Part shown: piece after piece, positions 25,090-34,836 of the stretch
Layout of the letters: each line of letters begins with the position of its first letter
Numbering within the stretch: the stretch's first letter is position 1
Assembly: GCA_030142985.1 (NCBI GenBank)
Contig: CP125320.1
Span: 1,059,639-1,123,638 of the forward strand
Length of the DNA stretch: 64,000 nt
Reading direction: 5' to 3'
Source of the DNA: Candidatus Ruthturnera sp. Tsphm01
GTDB lineage: Bacteria > Pseudomonadota > Gammaproteobacteria > PS1 > Pseudothioglobaceae
Program-made: the position numbers and the translations under genes
The notes under the pieces: generated by a model
Databases searched by the model: none
The model's input: only the letters and a program-made list of their open reading frames with translations
Told to the model about the DNA's origin: nothing

Positions 25090-27687
25090 TTAGATTAATG
25101 CTTTGACTGAGGCAAGTGCCTTGGTTAAATACTCAGGCTGAGTGCCACCGCCTTGTGCCATATCTGGGCGACCACCACCTTTTCCACCAATTTGTTCTGC
25201 AACATGGTTAAGAATTTTTCCAGCTTGATACTGTCTAGTTAAGTCTTTTGTTACACCCACAACTAACGATATCTTGTCATGACTTACTACTGCCAATACG
25301 ATAACAGCTGAGCCTAGCTTATCTTTAAGTTTATCGGCAATATCACGCAAATCTTTGCCACTCACCCCTTCTACAACAGTAGAAAGTAATTTAATACCTT
25401 TTACTTCTTGCGCTTGTCCGGCCAAATCATTGCCTTGATTGCTGGCTAATTGTTTTTGGAAGGTGGCAATTTGTTTTTCTAATTGTTTTTGCTGTTTAAT
25501 CAATTGCATGACTTTTTCTACCACTTGGACACTGCTTGACCTGGTCATTTGTGAAATTTCATTCAAGCTATTTTGCGCTTGATTGTCAAATTGATACGCA
25601 TCATAGCCTGTGAGCGCTTCAATACGACGCACACCAGCAGAAACACCACCTTCTGAGGTGATTCTAAAAAGTCCAATATCACCGAGTTGATTTACGTGAG
25701 TACCACCACATAATTCTACTGAAAAATCATCTTTACCCATGGTTAAAACACGCACAGTGTCGCCATATTTTTCGCCAAACAGTGCTATTGCGCCTTTCTT
25801 TTTTGCACTTTCAATATTAGTAATATCGGTATGTACTTTTGTGTTTCCTAAAATCTTACGATTAACCATGCCTTCAATTTTATCGATGTCTGATTTATTA
25901 ATTACCTCATCATACGAAAAGTCGAAACGCAGTTTTTCACTATCGACCAAAGAGCCTTTTTGCGTGACTGTCTCACCCAGTACAATGCGAAGTGCGGCGT
26001 GTAATAAATGTGTTGCCGAATGGTTTCTAGCAATGCATTTGCGAAATTTTTTATCAACATTGGCTTGTACCGTATCACCCACTTTTAAAACACCCTTGTT
26101 TAAAACACCGTAATGTTCAAATGCGCCTGATTTTTGCTTACTTGTGTGATCCACCCTAAACTCAACTTGTGTATTAGATAGTATGCCACTATCGCCGATT
26201 TGACCACCCGACTCAGCATAAAAACTTGACTTATTTAAAATAACAATGCCGTGCTCGCCTGCTTCAATTTTTTCAACCAATTCACTATTTTTAACAAGTG
26301 CCAAAATTAAAGAAGTGTTTTCTAACTGCTTATAACCTAGAAACTCAGTTGCCTCACTAATATTAACACTTTTTTTCGATGTTTTAAAATCGCCTGCTTG
26401 TCGGGCGCGGTCTCTTTGTTTGGTCATTTCAACTTCAAAACCTAACATGCCAATAGTTAAATGACGCTCACGTGCAATGTCTGCTGTTAAATCCACTGGA
26501 AAGCCATAAGTATCATAAAGTTTAAAGACTGTTTTACCATCAATTTCACTACCTCTAAGACTGGTAATTGCCTCTTCTAAGAGGTTCATACCTTGGTCTA
26601 ACGTTTGTGCAAAGCGTTGCTCTTCACGCTTTAATATCTTTTCAACTTTGGGCAAAGCTTGTTTTAATTCTGGATAAGCATCTTTAAATTCCAATGCTAG
26701 TACTGGCGCTAAACGATAGAAAAATACTTTATCAATACCCATCTTATGCCCATGACGAATACCGCGACGAATAATACGACGAAGTACGTAACCTCTACCT
26801 TCATTTGAAGGAATGACGCCATCAACAATCATAAAAGCAGTGGAACGAATATGATCAGCAATGACACGCACCGAGGCGGTGTCATTTTTAATATTATTGG
26901 ATTTAGGTGTTAGGTTCAAAACAGCCTTGATAAGGCTCTGAAAACCATCTGTATCGTAATTGTTATTCTTATGTTGTAACACAGCGGCCAAACGCTCCAA
27001 GCCCATGCCTGTATCCACACAAGGTGCTGCCAATGGTTTTAAATAGCCATCTTCTTGTTTGTCAAATTGTGTAAATACCAAGTTCCAAATTTCAATATAT
27101 CGGTCACCATCTTCATCAGCTTGCCCTGGCGGACCACCAGCAATATGTTCGCCATGGTCGTAAAAAATTTCACTTGATGGGCCGCACGGACCTGTATCGC
27201 CCATTTGCCAAAAATTATCTTTAGCACCACAACGAGAGATGCGATTTTTAGGAAAACCAATTTCATTTATCCAGATGTTTTCTGCCTCATCATCCTCTTC
27301 AAACACACTCACCCAAAGCTTTTCTTTGGGTATATTTAACTCTTTTGTGAGAAATTCCCAAGCATAATGAATGGCTTCGCGCTTAAAGTAATCACCAAAA
27401 CTAAAATTACCCAACATTTCAAAGAAAGTATGGTGGCGCGCTGTATAGCCAACATTTTCAAGGTCATTATGTTTGCCGCCAGCACGCACGCAACGTTGAA
27501 CCGATACAGCACGCGTATATGAACGTTTTTCCACACCACTAAATACATCCTTAAACGGCACCATGCCTGAATTAACGAATAATAAGGTTTTATCATTATG
27601 AGGAATGAGCGATGCACTAGACTCAATTGTATGACCTTTTGACTTGAAATAATCTAAGAATTTTTGTCTAATTTGTGCGGTTTTCAT
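25090..27687 (-). CDS. alaS: Alanyl-tRNA synthetase
   Basis: 865 aa, full length. Class II catalytic core (MKTAQIRQKFLDYFKSKGH; motif 2 around RHHTFFEMLGNFSFGDYFK), editing domain with the zinc site HSATHLLHAAL and CGGTHV, and C-Ala domain ending in GGGGRPDMAQGGG. It charges tRNA-Ala and clears mischarged Ser and Gly. It is transcribed alone from a promoter inside the 3' end of yciO. Confidence 0.98.
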   Translation of the reverse strand: MKTAQIRQKFLDYFKSKGHTIESSASLIPHNDKTLLFVNSGMVPFKDVFSGVEKRSYTRAVSVQRCVRAGGKHNDLENVGYTARHHTFFEMLGNFSFGDYFKREAIHYAWEFLTKELNIPKEKLWVSVFEEDDEAENIWINEIGFPKNRISRCGAKDNFWQMGDTGPCGPSSEIFYDHGEHIAGGPPGQADEDGDRYIEIWNLVFTQFDKQEDGYLKPLAAPCVDTGMGLERLAAVLQHKNNNYDTDGFQSLIKAVLNLTPKSNNIKNDTASVRVIADHIRSTAFMIVDGVIPSNEGRGYVLRRIIRRGIRHGHKMGIDKVFFYRLAPVLALEFKDAYPELKQALPKVEKILKREEQRFAQTLDQGMNLLEEAITSLRGSEIDGKTVFKLYDTYGFPVDLTADIARERHLTIGMLGFEVEMTKQRDRARQAGDFKTSKKSVNISEATEFLGYKQLENTSLILALVKNSELVEKIEAGEHGIVILNKSSFYAESGGQIGDSGILSNTQVEFRVDHTSKQKSGAFEHYGVLNKGVLKVGDTVQANVDKKFRKCIARNHSATHLLHAALRIVLGETVTQKGSLVDSEKLRFDFSYDEVINKSDIDKIEGMVNRKILGNTKVHTDITNIESAKKKGAIALFGEKYGDTVRVLTMGKDDFSVELCGGTHVNQLGDIGLFRITSEGGVSAGVRRIEALTGYDAYQFDNQAQNSLNEISQMTRSSSVQVVEKVMQLIKQQKQLEKQIATFQKQLASNQGNDLAGQAQEVKGIKLLSTVVEGVSGKDLRDIADKLKDKLGSAVIVLAVVSHDKISLVVGVTKDLTRQYQAGKILNHVAEQIGGKGGGRPDMAQGGGTQPEYLTKALASVKALI

Positions 27688-27717
27688 TTTGCCAAAAGTG
27701 CTTGATAAAAAGTGCGC

Positions 27718-27746
27718 ATTATACGCCGTAAAAGCTTATACAATAA
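27718..27746 (-). promoter_or_regulatory. Predicted alaS promoter
   Basis: On the minus strand a perfect TATAAT (27723-27718) follows TTATTG (27746-27741) after 17 bases. It lies ~35 bases before the alaS ATG and overlaps the end of yciO. Confidence 0.5.
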
Positions 27747-28350
27747 GGGAAGTATCTCCTACGCCTTGGCGAATAATATCAGCACCGCCTGAAGATAAAT
27801 CAATCACAGTAGTTGGCTCTAATGGACAATAGCCCCCGTCAATAATCACATCCACATGCTTTTCTAATGCATCGCGTACATCATCAATATCAAAAAACTC
27901 ACAACCTTTGATAATTAATGACACGCTCATCATTGGCTCATTTAATGCATCCAATAAAGCTTGCACCACGCCATGATTAGACACTCTAAGACCAACGGTT
28001 TTTTTCTTAGCGTGTAACAAGCGATTAGGCACGTCGCGTGCACCTTGTAAGATAAATGTGTATGCGCCAGGTAGAATTTTCTTGAGCAATCTAAAGGCAG
28101 CATTATCCAGCTTAGCATATTCGCCAATATGCGCCAAATCACGCATCATCAAGGTGAAATGATGATGATTTGAAAGATTGCGAATACGTCTAATACGCTC
28201 TAACCCATTTTTATTACCTAGTGTTGTCCCTAATGCATAGCCAGAATCTGTTGGATAGGCAATCACTGCACCACGACGTAACTCATCAACCACCTGCTCA
28301 ATCAAGCGTAACTGTGGGTTTTGCGAGTGAATTTCTAATAACTTTGCCAT
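27736..28350 (-). CDS. yciO: YciO (Sua5/YciO/YrdC family)
   Basis: Paralogue of the threonylcarbamoyl-AMP synthase TsaC. Its exact role is debated. Diagnostic YciO stretches are IHSQNPQLRLIEQ, GAVIAYPTDSGYALG, NHHHFTLMMRDL and GAYTFILQGARDVPNRLL. I chose ATG 28350 (MAKLLEIHSQNPQ) because GGAG precedes it by nine bases and it matches the family N-terminus; an ATG five codons upstream is also possible. It overlaps the PHP phosphatase gene by 16 bases; the same pairing of yciO and yciV occurs in Escherichia coli. Confidence 0.92.
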   Translation of the reverse strand: MAKLLEIHSQNPQLRLIEQVVDELRRGAVIAYPTDSGYALGTTLGNKNGLERIRRIRNLSNHHHFTLMMRDLAHIGEYAKLDNAAFRLLKKILPGAYTFILQGARDVPNRLLHAKKKTVGLRVSNHGVVQALLDALNEPMMSVSLIIKGCEFFDIDDVRDALEKHVDVIIDGGYCPLEPTTVIDLSSGGADIIRQGVGDTSLIV

Positions 28351-29174
28351 GTCCAGTTTCTCCATATTGCTTGTTCAAAATTAGGCAAATCTTGCAAACA
28401 ACCCATTTGTATTCTTTGATTTGACCAACCGTGGTAATCAGAACCACTTGACGCTAATAGACCTAGTTCATTCGCCCATTGACTAGCAAGCTTGATTTCA
28501 TCAGCACTACTTGTAGCCGTTACCACTTCAATTCCATCACAACCATTAACAGCCAAATCACTCATCATGCGTTTAATTTTAGTATGTGTCATTCTATAAC
28601 GAAAAGGATGTGCCAACACTGCCACACCACCTGCACCGCGTATCCATCCAATCACCTCATCAAATTGCGCCCACTTGGCACCCACACCGCCTGGCTTTTT
28701 GCCCGTTAAAAAACGTCTGAATACTGATTTCATATCCTTGCAAACACCTTCTTGAATCAGCATTTGAGCAAAATGTGTGCGAGTAATCATGCCTGTTTTA
28801 GCAAGCGCTTTGGTTTTTTCCATGGCGTCAATAATTCCAGCCCCACCCAAACTACGTGCTATTTTTTCGCTGCGAATTTCTCGAAGCTGTTGGTGTTTTT
28901 TAAGCCCATCTTGCAATGCTTTGTTATTTGGGTTAATCTTTAATCCAAGAATATGAATCGTCATGTTGTTCCAAATGGCTGATATTTCAGTGCCAAATAT
29001 AAATTGTAAATTTAAATTACTTGCCTCAAGACTAGCTTCAGCAAGCCCATCAACCGTGTCATGGTCTGTTAATGCAAACACATCACAGTTTTGTTTTTTG
29101 GCCAAATGCACCACTTCAGTGGGTGATAAAACTCCATCTGAATAATACGAGTGATTGTGCAAGTCGATGACCAT
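28335..29174 (-). CDS. PHP-domain 5'-3' exoribonuclease / nucleoside bisphosphatase (YciV/RnaAM)
   Basis: 279-aa PHP phosphoesterase. Metal-binding motifs are visible: DLHNHSYYSDG (HxH), ALTDHDTVDG, FGTEISA and the late HPFRYR and SGSDYHGW. Homologues remove pAp or trim the 5' end of 5S and 23S rRNA. It overlaps yciO downstream and is divergent from glmS. Confidence 0.88.
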   Translation of the reverse strand: MVIDLHNHSYYSDGVLSPTEVVHLAKKQNCDVFALTDHDTVDGLAEASLEASNLNLQFIFGTEISAIWNNMTIHILGLKINPNNKALQDGLKKHQQLREIRSEKIARSLGGAGIIDAMEKTKALAKTGMITRTHFAQMLIQEGVCKDMKSVFRRFLTGKKPGGVGAKWAQFDEVIGWIRGAGGVAVLAHPFRYRMTHTKIKRMMSDLAVNGCDGIEVVTATSSADEIKLASQWANELGLLASSGSDYHGWSNQRIQMGCLQDLPNFEQAIWRNWTWQSY

Positions 29175-29217
29175 AAGTTGTTTATTATAATCTATCTGTT
29201 TTGCAAGTGTAATTGGC

Positions 29218-29223
29218 TATAAT
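29218..29223 (+). promoter_or_regulatory. Putative -10 of the glmS promoter
   Basis: A perfect TATAAT sits 33 bases before the glmS ATG in the 81-base divergent spacer. No matching -35 at the usual spacing is evident. Confidence 0.4.
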
Positions 29224-29255
29224 CTCAAACATAACTACTTAACACAATCAACACC

Positions 29256-31103
29256 ATGTGCGGAATCATTGGCGGCATCTGTAAAGACAATATCACCCCA
29301 ATTCTACTTAGTGGGTTAAAACGTTTAGAATATCGCGGGTATGATTCAGCAGGTGTTGTGGTCTTGTCAAATGACAATAAACTGAGTCGTGCGCGCGCAG
29401 TAGGTAAGGTGGTTAACCTTGAAACTAGCATTCAAAAACAAAGTCCAAAAATACAAGGTAGTCTTGGCATTGCCCATACTCGTTGGGCAACCCATGGCGA
29501 GCCATCAACACAAAATGCGCATCCGCATATTTGTTTTGATACTGTTAGTGTTGTGCATAATGGCATTATCGAGAACTTTCTTAAACTCAAGCAAGAACAA
29601 AAAGCACAAGGGTATGCTTTTACTTCAGATACCGATACCGAGGTGATTGTTCATAGTATCCACCAAGCTCTGAAAACATCAGAAAGTTTACTTAAAGCCA
29701 TTCAAAAAGTCGTCAAAACTTTTGAAGGAACCTATAGTTTGGGAGTGATATCATCAGAATACCCAGGGCATATCGTTGTTGCTAGAAGTGGTTCGCCACT
29801 CATTATAGGCATTAGTGATAAGGGTAACTTCATTGCTTCAGATCAGGTGGCTTTGCTGGATATTACCAAGAAATTTATTTTTTTGAAAGAGGGGGATACC
29901 GCTGATATTACACTTAATTCAATTACTATTTACAATCAAAATGACAGGCAAATCAATAGAGCTATTAAAACTTCAAATCTTAAAAACAACCAAATTGACC
30001 TAGGTGATTATAAGCATTACATGCAAAAAGAGATTTTTGAACAACCACAAGCGATTCGCGACACTTTGGAATCACGAATCACTAAAGACACTGTATTACT
30101 TTCTGCCTTTGGCCATCATGCTGAAACTATTTTTACAAATACGGAGCACATCCAAATTATTGCTTGTGGCACTAGTTATAACGCAGGCTTAGTTGCTAAA
30201 TACTGGCTTGAAGACATTGCAAAAATGCCAACTAATATTGAAGTGGCTAGTGAATATCGCTACCGCAATCCGATTGTACTTGATAATACTTTATTAATTA
30301 CCATCTCTCAAAGCGGAGAAACTGCCGATACTTTAGAAGCGCTAAAATCTATCAAAAAGCGTCACAAGAATATTCACACATTAACCATTTGTAATTGTGC
30401 AGAATCTTCCCTAACACGTGAATCTGAACTTATCTTACTAACTCATGCTGGTCCTGAAATTAGCGTGGCTTCTACTAAATCCTTCACCACGCAACTGGCG
30501 TCTTTAGCATTGTTGTCAGTCGCCATTGGAAAATGCCATAAACAAGTAGATAAACAACAAGAAGCCTCTATTGTAGATAGTTTAAATCGCTTGCCAGGTT
30601 TGATTAAAAAAACACTCGAACAAGAAAGTCAAATTATTGAACTCGCACGATCTTTTAAAGACAAGTTTAATGCTATTTTCCTAGGAAGAGGTACAATGCA
30701 TGCTATTGCAATGGAAGGCGCACTCAAACTTAAAGAAATTAGCTATATTCATTCAGAAGCTTTTCCAGCAGGCGAGCTTAAGCATGGTCCTATTGCTCTG
30801 ATTGATAAAGACACGCCTGTTATTGCAATTGCGCCTAATGACCAACTATTAGACAAACTCAAATCAAACTTGCAAGAGGTTAAATCTCGTGGATCACAAA
30901 TGATTGTTTTTGAAGATGAAATGTCCAACGTGCCTCCGATGAAAAATATGACTGTCATGTCAATCACGCACAACCTTGGTAGAATTACAGCGCCTATTAT
31001 TTTTATCATTCCTTTGCAATTACTCAGTTATCACGTTGCATTAATCAAAGGCACTGATGTTGATAAACCCCGCAATTTGGCTAAATCAGTCACCGTAGAA
31101 TAG
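29256..31103 (+). CDS. glmS: Glutamine-fructose-6-phosphate aminotransferase
   Basis: Makes glucosamine-6-phosphate for peptidoglycan and lipopolysaccharide. The nucleophile Cys2 (MCGIIGG) opens the class II glutaminase domain, with TRWATHGEPS following. Two SIS isomerase domains occupy the C-terminal half (ACGTSYNAG, SQSGETADT, FLGRGTMHAIAMEGALKLKE), and the end KPRNLAKSVTVE is intact. 615 aa is standard. It begins a rightward glmS-pgi-galU cluster for activated sugars. Confidence 0.97.
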   Translation: MCGIIGGICKDNITPILLSGLKRLEYRGYDSAGVVVLSNDNKLSRARAVGKVVNLETSIQKQSPKIQGSLGIAHTRWATHGEPSTQNAHPHICFDTVSVVHNGIIENFLKLKQEQKAQGYAFTSDTDTEVIVHSIHQALKTSESLLKAIQKVVKTFEGTYSLGVISSEYPGHIVVARSGSPLIIGISDKGNFIASDQVALLDITKKFIFLKEGDTADITLNSITIYNQNDRQINRAIKTSNLKNNQIDLGDYKHYMQKEIFEQPQAIRDTLESRITKDTVLLSAFGHHAETIFTNTEHIQIIACGTSYNAGLVAKYWLEDIAKMPTNIEVASEYRYRNPIVLDNTLLITISQSGETADTLEALKSIKKRHKNIHTLTICNCAESSLTRESELILLTHAGPEISVASTKSFTTQLASLALLSVAIGKCHKQVDKQQEASIVDSLNRLPGLIKKTLEQESQIIELARSFKDKFNAIFLGRGTMHAIAMEGALKLKEISYIHSEAFPAGELKHGPIALIDKDTPVIAIAPNDQLLDKLKSNLQEVKSRGSQMIVFEDEMSNVPPMKNMTVMSITHNLGRITAPIIFIIPLQLLSYHVALIKGTDVDKPRNLAKSVTVE

Positions 31104-31112
31104 AGTAATATT

Positions 31113-32351
31113 ATGATTAACACACTAGGTTTTGATTCTAATTTTGACCCTTCTCTTTTAGGTCGAATTACTAATGAAAAAAAAGAGATTGGCTACTATA
31201 ATTTACCTAATCAAGATACCGCTTATATTAATCATTACTTAAAACAATTAGGCAAAAGGCAAAATTTAGACAGCATTAGTGATGTTGTTGTTATCGGCAT
31301 TGGTGGATCAAGCTTAGGCGCTAAAGCAGTTTATCATTTCATTAAACCCATCAGGCAATTAAAACGAAACTTACATTTTATGGATAGCACCGACCCTATT
31401 ACTATTGCTAATATTTGCAATAATATAAACATAGACTCAACACATTTTATTGTCATCTCTAAATCAGGCACAACCATTGAAGCAATTGCGGCCTATAAGC
31501 ACATTCTTGCAATAACTAAAAGCGCCCAACTTTCGTATTTTCCCTTTACTTTTATTACTGACCAAGACTCACTACTAGCACAACACGCTCAAAATGTTGG
31601 TGGCTTAATTATCAACATCCAACAAAATGTTGGTGGCAGATTTTCACTCCTAAGCAGTGTAGGCATCATCCCGTTGGCATTAACAGGTATAAAAATTGAT
31701 TGCTTACTCAAAGGTGCTGCAAAGATTAAAGACAGTTTTTTTAATCAAGGCTATATGCAAAATGTATTACTCCGAAAAGCAACTTTCTATGCCAAGAATT
31801 CTTCAAACTACAACATTAACGCCTTATTCTCTTACACTGATTCGCTTAGATATTTTAATGATTGGTATGTACAATTATGGGGGGAGAGTTTAGGCAAGAA
31901 ACAAAAAAACTCAGCCTTTAATGTTGGATTAACACCTATTGGATTAACTGGACCTAAAGACCAACACTCTTTTTTACAATTATTGTCTGAAGGAACCCGA
32001 GATAAAAGCGTCACCTTTATTAAACTTAAAACCTTTGACAATCACCAAAAAATACCTGACATTACCTTAGAAAAATTAGAAGCATTAGACTTAATTAATC
32101 AGGTTGGATTTTCAACCTTGATTAATATGCAAGCTGACGCCATTATAGAGTCCTTGAAAGAACATACAAAAATTCCACTTGATGAAATTATCTTGCAAAA
32201 ACAAGATGAATTTAGTATTGGTCAACTGATTTATTACTACGAGTTACTCACATCACTGGTTGGAGATTTACTCAATATTAATACTTATAATCAACCTGGT
32301 GTAGAATCTGGCAAAAACATCCTCATTCGAAAATTACAACAACAATTATGA
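31113..32351 (+). CDS. pgi: Glucose-6-phosphate isomerase
   Basis: Interconverts glucose-6-P and fructose-6-P. SIS-fold signatures GIGGSSLGAKAVYH, ISKSGTTIEA and NVGGRFSLLSSVG, and the C-terminal NQPGVESGK with the catalytic Lys region. 412 aa is well short of the ~549-aa Escherichia coli enzyme and matches the compact bacterial form. It sits 9 bases after glmS and overlaps galU by 4 bases, linking hexose-phosphate flow to both amino sugars and UDP-glucose. Confidence 0.93.
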   Translation: MINTLGFDSNFDPSLLGRITNEKKEIGYYNLPNQDTAYINHYLKQLGKRQNLDSISDVVVIGIGGSSLGAKAVYHFIKPIRQLKRNLHFMDSTDPITIANICNNINIDSTHFIVISKSGTTIEAIAAYKHILAITKSAQLSYFPFTFITDQDSLLAQHAQNVGGLIINIQQNVGGRFSLLSSVGIIPLALTGIKIDCLLKGAAKIKDSFFNQGYMQNVLLRKATFYAKNSSNYNINALFSYTDSLRYFNDWYVQLWGESLGKKQKNSAFNVGLTPIGLTGPKDQHSFLQLLSEGTRDKSVTFIKLKTFDNHQKIPDITLEKLEALDLINQVGFSTLINMQADAIIESLKEHTKIPLDEIILQKQDEFSIGQLIYYYELLTSLVGDLLNINTYNQPGVESGKNILIRKLQQQL

Positions 32352-33178
32352 TTAAAAAATGTCTTTTCCCTGCAGCAGGCTTTGGTACTAGATTTTTACC
32401 AGCCACAAAAGCAGTACCTAAAGAAATGTTGCCTATTCTGACCAAGCCATTATTGCAATATGCCGTAGAAGAAGCACTTGATGCTGGCATGAGCAATATG
32501 GCTATCGTCACTGGCAAAGGCAAACGAGCCATTGAAGATCATTTCGATCGAGCTTTAGAGTTAGAAGCACAAATTCAAGATACGCAAAAAGAAGCACTAT
32601 TAAAAGAAATCAATGCCGTTTGCAATAATGCCTCTTTTACTTATGTCAGGCAAAAACAAATGTTAGGATTGGGTCACGCCATTCTCACTGGAGAGCCGCT
32701 AATTGGTAATGAACCATTTGCTGTTCATCTAGCCGATGATTTATGCACATTAGAAAATAATGGTGTGCTGACTCAAATGATTCAAGTGTACAACAAATAT
32801 CAATGCTCAATCGTGGCTATAGAACAAGTGCCCATGGATCAAACTCACAAATATGGAGTGATTGCTGGTGACTTGATTGACAATACTGATGACATCTATC
32901 GTGTTACTGATATGATTGAAAAGCCAGCACCAAAAAATGCACCCACCAATATGGCTATCATAGGTCGTTACATCTTAACGCCAGATATTTTTAATATCCT
33001 TAAACAAACTAAACCTGGTAAAGGTGGTGAAATTCAAATCACTGATGCACTACTCACCCAAGCAAAACAAGGTCGAGTGATTGCTTATAAGTTTAAGGGC
33101 AAGCGCTTTGATTGCGGCAGCATCCAAGGCTATGTTAAAGCAACAAACTACTTTGCTAAACAACAAGGTATTATTTAA
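32348..33178 (+). CDS. galU: UTP-glucose-1-phosphate uridylyltransferase
   Basis: Makes UDP-glucose. N-terminal nucleotide loop FPAAGFGTRFLPATKAVPKE, substrate motifs VRQKQMLGLGHA and HLADDLC, IEKPAP and KRFDCGSIQGYV. 276 aa is slightly below the usual 290-300. It is translationally coupled to pgi (ATGA overlap). An IS5-family element is inserted 18 bases after its stop. Confidence 0.95.
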   Translation: MIKKCLFPAAGFGTRFLPATKAVPKEMLPILTKPLLQYAVEEALDAGMSNMAIVTGKGKRAIEDHFDRALELEAQIQDTQKEALLKEINAVCNNASFTYVRQKQMLGLGHAILTGEPLIGNEPFAVHLADDLCTLENNGVLTQMIQVYNKYQCSIVAIEQVPMDQTHKYGVIAGDLIDNTDDIYRVTDMIEKPAPKNAPTNMAIIGRYILTPDIFNILKQTKPGKGGEIQITDALLTQAKQGRVIAYKFKGKRFDCGSIQGYVKATNYFAKQQGII

Positions 33179-33196
33179 GAAATTTGTATACTTTTA

Positions 33197-34462
33197 GAGA
33201 CCTTTGCATAAATCAACTAAAAACCCAACAATCTAGTAAAATAACACCCATCTAAAAACAACTTTAAAAATATCAAAAATGTCTTGGAAAAACACCCAAC
33301 AAAACTCATTTGCAGATTCTCTTGTTGTAGATCACAAATCCCTATCAGAACTTGATGATGTACACAACATCATCAACTGGAACGAGATAGAACAAACACT
33401 TTCGAACTTGTATTCTTCTATTAGGGGTGCACCCAGTTATCCGCCACTGATAATGTTTAAAATCCTAATCCTTCAAGCTTGGTACGGTCTAAGTGATGAG
33501 GCGTTAGAAAAGCAAATTGCCAGAGATTTAATGTTCAGACGTTTTATTGATTTGTCTTTGTCTGAAAATGTGCCTGATCATTCTAGCATTTGGCGTTTCA
33601 GGCAACTACTCAGCACCGAGAAATTACTAGCGCCTCTACTAGAGCAAATCAATACCCATCTTGAACAAAATTCAATCATTGTTTCCTTGGGTTCAATCAA
33701 CATCATTGATGCCACCGTTATAGAAGCCAAACAATCACGCAAGCGTAAAGGCAAGGATGGCAACAACACTCAAGACAAAGAGGCAAAATACAATGTCAAA
33801 ATAGCAGCCGATGGCAAACGTAAAACCACCTATGGTTTTAAGATGCACGCCAATACCGATGAAGATGGTTTTGTTAAGAAAATGACTTACACTCCAGGTA
33901 ATGTACACGACTCACAAGAGTTTGATAAATTATTAAAGGTAGAACGCACTAACAGTAAAATAAAAACATGTGGACAAGTCTATGCTGATAGCGCTTATGC
34001 CAATAAAAACAATGATGAAAAACTAGGCAAAGAAAATAATAAAATATTGCACCGTGCCTACAGAAACAAGCCTTTAACCAAGCAACAGAAACAAGAGAAT
34101 AAACAACGCTCATCCATTCGCTATATTGTTGAGCACACTTTTGGACTACTTAAGCTTCATCACGGATTAGCCAAGGCAAGATACCTTGGACTAGAAAGAA
34201 ACAAAACCAGAGCGCAACTAATTGCCATGAGTCACAACCTTAAAACTGGAATGAACATTTTTAAACAGATGCGAGACTTGCAGGATTGTTGCGTCCAATG
34301 AGTGGCAAAAGGGTAAAAATAGAAAAATGTGGCGATGAAAATTCAGATAAGCAAGATGTTTTTTAGGTTTTTATAGAAAAATAGGGAAAATTTTGAAAAT
34401 ATTTTTGAAAAATTGTAAAAGTTGAAATTAGGATGGGGAATTATGAATTATTCAAAGGTCTC
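33197..34462 (+). mobile_element. Complete IS5-family insertion sequence, 1266 bp
   Basis: Terminal inverted repeats begin GAGACCTTTG on both ends (left from 33197, right from 34462 on the minus strand) and match at 17 of the first 19 positions. The flanks are TTTA at 33193-33196 and TTTA at 34463-34466, a 4-bp target duplication of the kind IS5 elements make. It carries one intact transposase gene. Relics of the same end occur at 4100-4302, 40219-40234, 60708-60751 and 60749-60765. Confidence 0.93.
33279..34301 (+). CDS. IS5-family transposase
   Basis: 340-aa DDE transposase, undamaged. Catalytic residues sit in IIDATVIEAKQSRK (first Asp), QVYADSAYANK (second Asp) and IRYIVEHTFGLLKLHHGLAK (Glu with the Y-x2-R/E-x6-K pattern). 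N-terminal DUF772-type domain with SSIRGAPSYPPLIMFKILIL. It fills the element and no frameshift is present. About 140 bases of AT-rich DNA lie between its stop and the right end. Confidence 0.95.
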   Translation: MSWKNTQQNSFADSLVVDHKSLSELDDVHNIINWNEIEQTLSNLYSSIRGAPSYPPLIMFKILILQAWYGLSDEALEKQIARDLMFRRFIDLSLSENVPDHSSIWRFRQLLSTEKLLAPLLEQINTHLEQNSIIVSLGSINIIDATVIEAKQSRKRKGKDGNNTQDKEAKYNVKIAADGKRKTTYGFKMHANTDEDGFVKKMTYTPGNVHDSQEFDKLLKVERTNSKIKTCGQVYADSAYANKNNDEKLGKENNKILHRAYRNKPLTKQQKQENKQRSSIRYIVEHTFGLLKLHHGLAKARYLGLERNKTRAQLIAMSHNLKTGMNIFKQMRDLQDCCVQ

Positions 34463-34684
34463 TTTAAAACAAGCCTTAAGTAGTTTTCTTGGTGAAATTT
34501 CACCAATTGAACTATAAGGTCGTTCGTTATTACACAGTCCAACCTGAATAAACCAACATTTTAGTAACTCACCCAACCAAGACTCAAACCCTGAGGTAGA
34601 TCCTGCCAATTCATTAAGAACCTTTCTCAAGGTTTGGTTTTGACTTTTAGTGGCGCTCAAAAATTCAAATTCGGCACTGGTAAT
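34448..34684 (-). pseudogene. IS3-type transposase C-terminal remnant, truncated by the IS5 element
   Basis: On the minus strand the frame ends in CNNERPYSSIGEISPRKLLK followed by ACFKE, which is the typical C-terminal end of IS3-family integrase-type transposases (N-E-R-P-H-S-S-L-G). The final codons TFE and the stop come from the IS5 right end, showing that the IS5 element landed in this gene. Upstream sequence (SAEFEFLSATKSQNQ) is not recognisably transposase. Confidence 0.55.
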
Positions 34685-34744
34685 TGGTTAAGTTTTTGGT
34701 TGTTCAGGGATAACTATATAAGTTTTATAACCACAAAAGGATTT

Positions 34745-34830
34745 TTTCAGCGATTGGGCATTTAACACCTACTCAGAAGATGGTTTAATTGAGAAAAGTG
34801 GCTTGAAATGTGTCTAAAAAAATTAGACCA
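34745..34830 (+). mobile_element. Possible right-end relic of another IS3-type element
   Basis: The plus strand reads FSAIGHLTPTQKMV then a stop, resembling the H-S-A-L-G-Y-L-S-P end of IS3 transposases. It is followed by AAATGTGTCTAAAAAAATTA, similar in layout to an IS3 terminal repeat. Both this and the minus-strand remnant next to it lack the rest of the element. With the minus-strand remnant it accounts for the ~370 bases between the IS5 element and cca. Confidence 0.35.
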
Positions 34831-34836
34831 TTACAT

